The notes below the pieces were generated by a model that was not told the origin of the DNA, did no database searches, and worked only from the letters and a program-made list of their open reading frames with translations. Source: Clostridiales bacterium (GTDB lineage: Bacteria > Bacillota > Clostridia > Lachnospirales > Lachnospiraceae). From it: a stretch of 5,143 bases of DNA. Positions 4,024-5,143 of the stretch are shown piece after piece (position 1 is the stretch's first letter; each line of letters begins with the position of its first letter). Location: assembly GCA_019420405.1 (NCBI GenBank), contig JAHZHF010000220.1, positions 1 to 5,143 on the forward strand. Reading direction: 5' to 3'. The position numbers and the translations under genes were made by a program.

Positions 4024-5143
4024 CTATTTCATCATTGGCTCCAAAGCCTGTGATAACTTATCCTTTTCAGCCTGTGCTTCCTCAAGATCTTTGCCGAGAG
4101 TTGTGTAATAGATCTTGATCTTCGGCTCTGTTCCTGAAGGACGGATGATGGCAGTAGCATTATTCTCCAGCTTGTAAATCAGCACATTTGCGGACGGGAG
4201 ACCTGTCTCCTCCGGCTTCGTATAGTCTGTCACTGATGTAACTTTATACCCGGCGATCTCTGTCAGCGGTTCCTTCCGAAGCTGCTGCATGATTCCGGCC
4301 ATCTTGTCCATTCCGCTTAATCCCGGGAACTCAAAGCTGTCCACCTTGTTGAGGTAACGTCCGTACTGCGCGTAGATCTCTTCCATCCTCTGCTTTAAGG
4401 AACTTCCGATGCTTCTGTAGTAAGCAGCCATCTCACAGATCAGCATGGAGCCGATCACAGCATCCTTATCACGCACATATGGGCCTGCCAGATATCCATA
4501 ACTCTCCTCGAATCCGAAGATAAACCTGTCCACTTCACCAGCCTGCTCAAGCTGCGCAATCTGGTCTCCGATCCACTTGAATCCGGTCAGCACGTTCCGC
4601 AGTTCCACTCCGTAATGTTCCGCAACCGCGTCTGCCAGCGGAGTAGATACAATCGACTTCACTGCAACCGGCTTTTCCGGCATAGTTCCCTTTTCGATTC
4701 TTCCCGCGCAGATATAATCCAGAAGCAGTACTCCCACTTCGTTTCCGCTTACCAGTTCATAGGAACCGTCCGGACACTTCATGGCAATTCCCACACGGTC
4801 CGCATCCGGATCTGTCGCCAGCATCAGGTCCGCGCCTGTCTCTTTCGCCAGATTCAGTCCCTGCTCCAGCGCCTCGAAAATCTCCGGATTCGGATAGCTG
4901 CATGTTGTAAAATATCCGTTCGGATACTCCTGATCCGGAACAATCGTAATATCAGTAATTCCGATATCCTTTAACACCTGTGTCACAGGTACAAGACCGG
5001 AACCGTTCAGTGGGCTGTACACCAGTTTTAAGCCTGCAGTCTTACATAATCCCGGACGTACCTGACGGGATTCGATAGCCTCGTAGAGTGCCTTCTTGCA
5101 GTCATCTCCCACAAAACGGATCAGACCTTCCTCAACGCCCTCT
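4024..5143 (-). CDS. pgcA: Alpha-phosphoglucomutase / phosphomannomutase, C-terminal part (5' end beyond the window)
   Basis: This phosphohexomutase family interconverts glucose-1-phosphate and glucose-6-phosphate (some members mannose phosphates), feeding UDP-glucose, cell-wall and glycolipid synthesis. The frame is open from the window edge, so about 372 of the roughly 560-580 residues usual for PgcA-type enzymes are present. A GTG at 5112 is not a real start, because the coding frame continues upstream of it. Counting from that GTG: the metal-binding loop DPDADRVG (101-108), the sugar-specificity loop GFEESYGYLAG (200-210) with FKWIGDQI before it (178-185), and the phosphate-binding loop RPSGTEPKIKIYY (324-336). 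The catalytic phosphoserine loop (the TASHNP type) would be upstream and is not visible. The GFEESYGY loop favours the glucose/mannose mutase group over glucosamine mutase (GlmM). pgcA is a family-level symbol. No hairpin terminator separates it from hup. Confidence 0.9.
   Translation of the reverse strand, partial: EGVEEGLIRFVGDDCKKALYEAIESRQVRPGLCKTAGLKLVYSPLNGSGLVPVTQVLKDIGITDITIVPDQEYPNGYFTTCSYPNPEIFEALEQGLNLAKETGADLMLATDPDADRVGIAMKCPDGSYELVSGNEVGVLLLDYICAGRIEKGTMPEKPVAVKSIVSTPLADAVAEHYGVELRNVLTGFKWIGDQIAQLEQAGEVDRFIFGFEESYGYLAGPYVRDKDAVIGSMLICEMAAYYRSIGSSLKQRMEEIYAQYGRYLNKVDSFEFPGLSGMDKMAGIMQQLRKEPLTEIAGYKVTSVTDYTKPEETGLPSANVLIYKLENNATAIIRPSGTEPKIKIYYTTLGKDLEEAQAEKDKLSQALEPMMK

Overview
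The window looks like chromosomal DNA from an endospore-forming member of the Firmicutes, most likely a Lachnospiraceae-type Clostridium. This rests on the sporulation genes yabP, yabQ and spoIIE sitting next to hup, rqcP and divIC, on the protein sequences, and on an intermediate GC content. I cannot name the species. Every confidently called gene is on the minus strand, so the biological reading direction runs from position 5143 down to 481.

Layout in transcription order: the C-terminal two thirds of an alpha-phosphoglucomutase/phosphomannomutase (5143-4024, cut by the window edge); hup, a DNA-binding HU protein with a near-consensus sigma-A promoter, a 5'-terminal stem-loop and a downstream hairpin; rqcP (yabO), an S4-domain ribosome quality-control factor; yabP-yabQ, a spore-coat/cortex pair behind a sequence that fits a mother-cell sigma-E promoter; divIC, a division protein with its own sigma-A-like promoter and a strong intrinsic terminator; and spoIIE, the PP2C phosphatase that activates sigma-F. 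Spacing and control signals split this conserved cluster into vegetative units (hup, rqcP, divIC) and sporulation units (yabPQ, spoIIE).

Two things stand out. First, the SpoIIE here is a 465-residue protein with the cytoplasmic Cys-rich/regulatory part and a complete PP2C domain, but without the long N-terminal multi-pass membrane region of classical SpoIIE. The terminator and divIC just upstream leave no room for one. Second, bases 129-480, directly after the spoIIE stop codon, form one giant imperfect palindrome: about 352 bp, two arms of about 160 nt and a roughly 24-nt apical loop, with about 118 pairs found by hand alignment. No coding function explains it. It may be a foldback/MITE-like repeat or a large structured RNA or 3' element. 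A possible plus-strand gene ends at base 99 just beyond it, which would make it a convergent intergenic element. tilS, which follows spoIIE in many relatives, is not seen in the 480 bases available.
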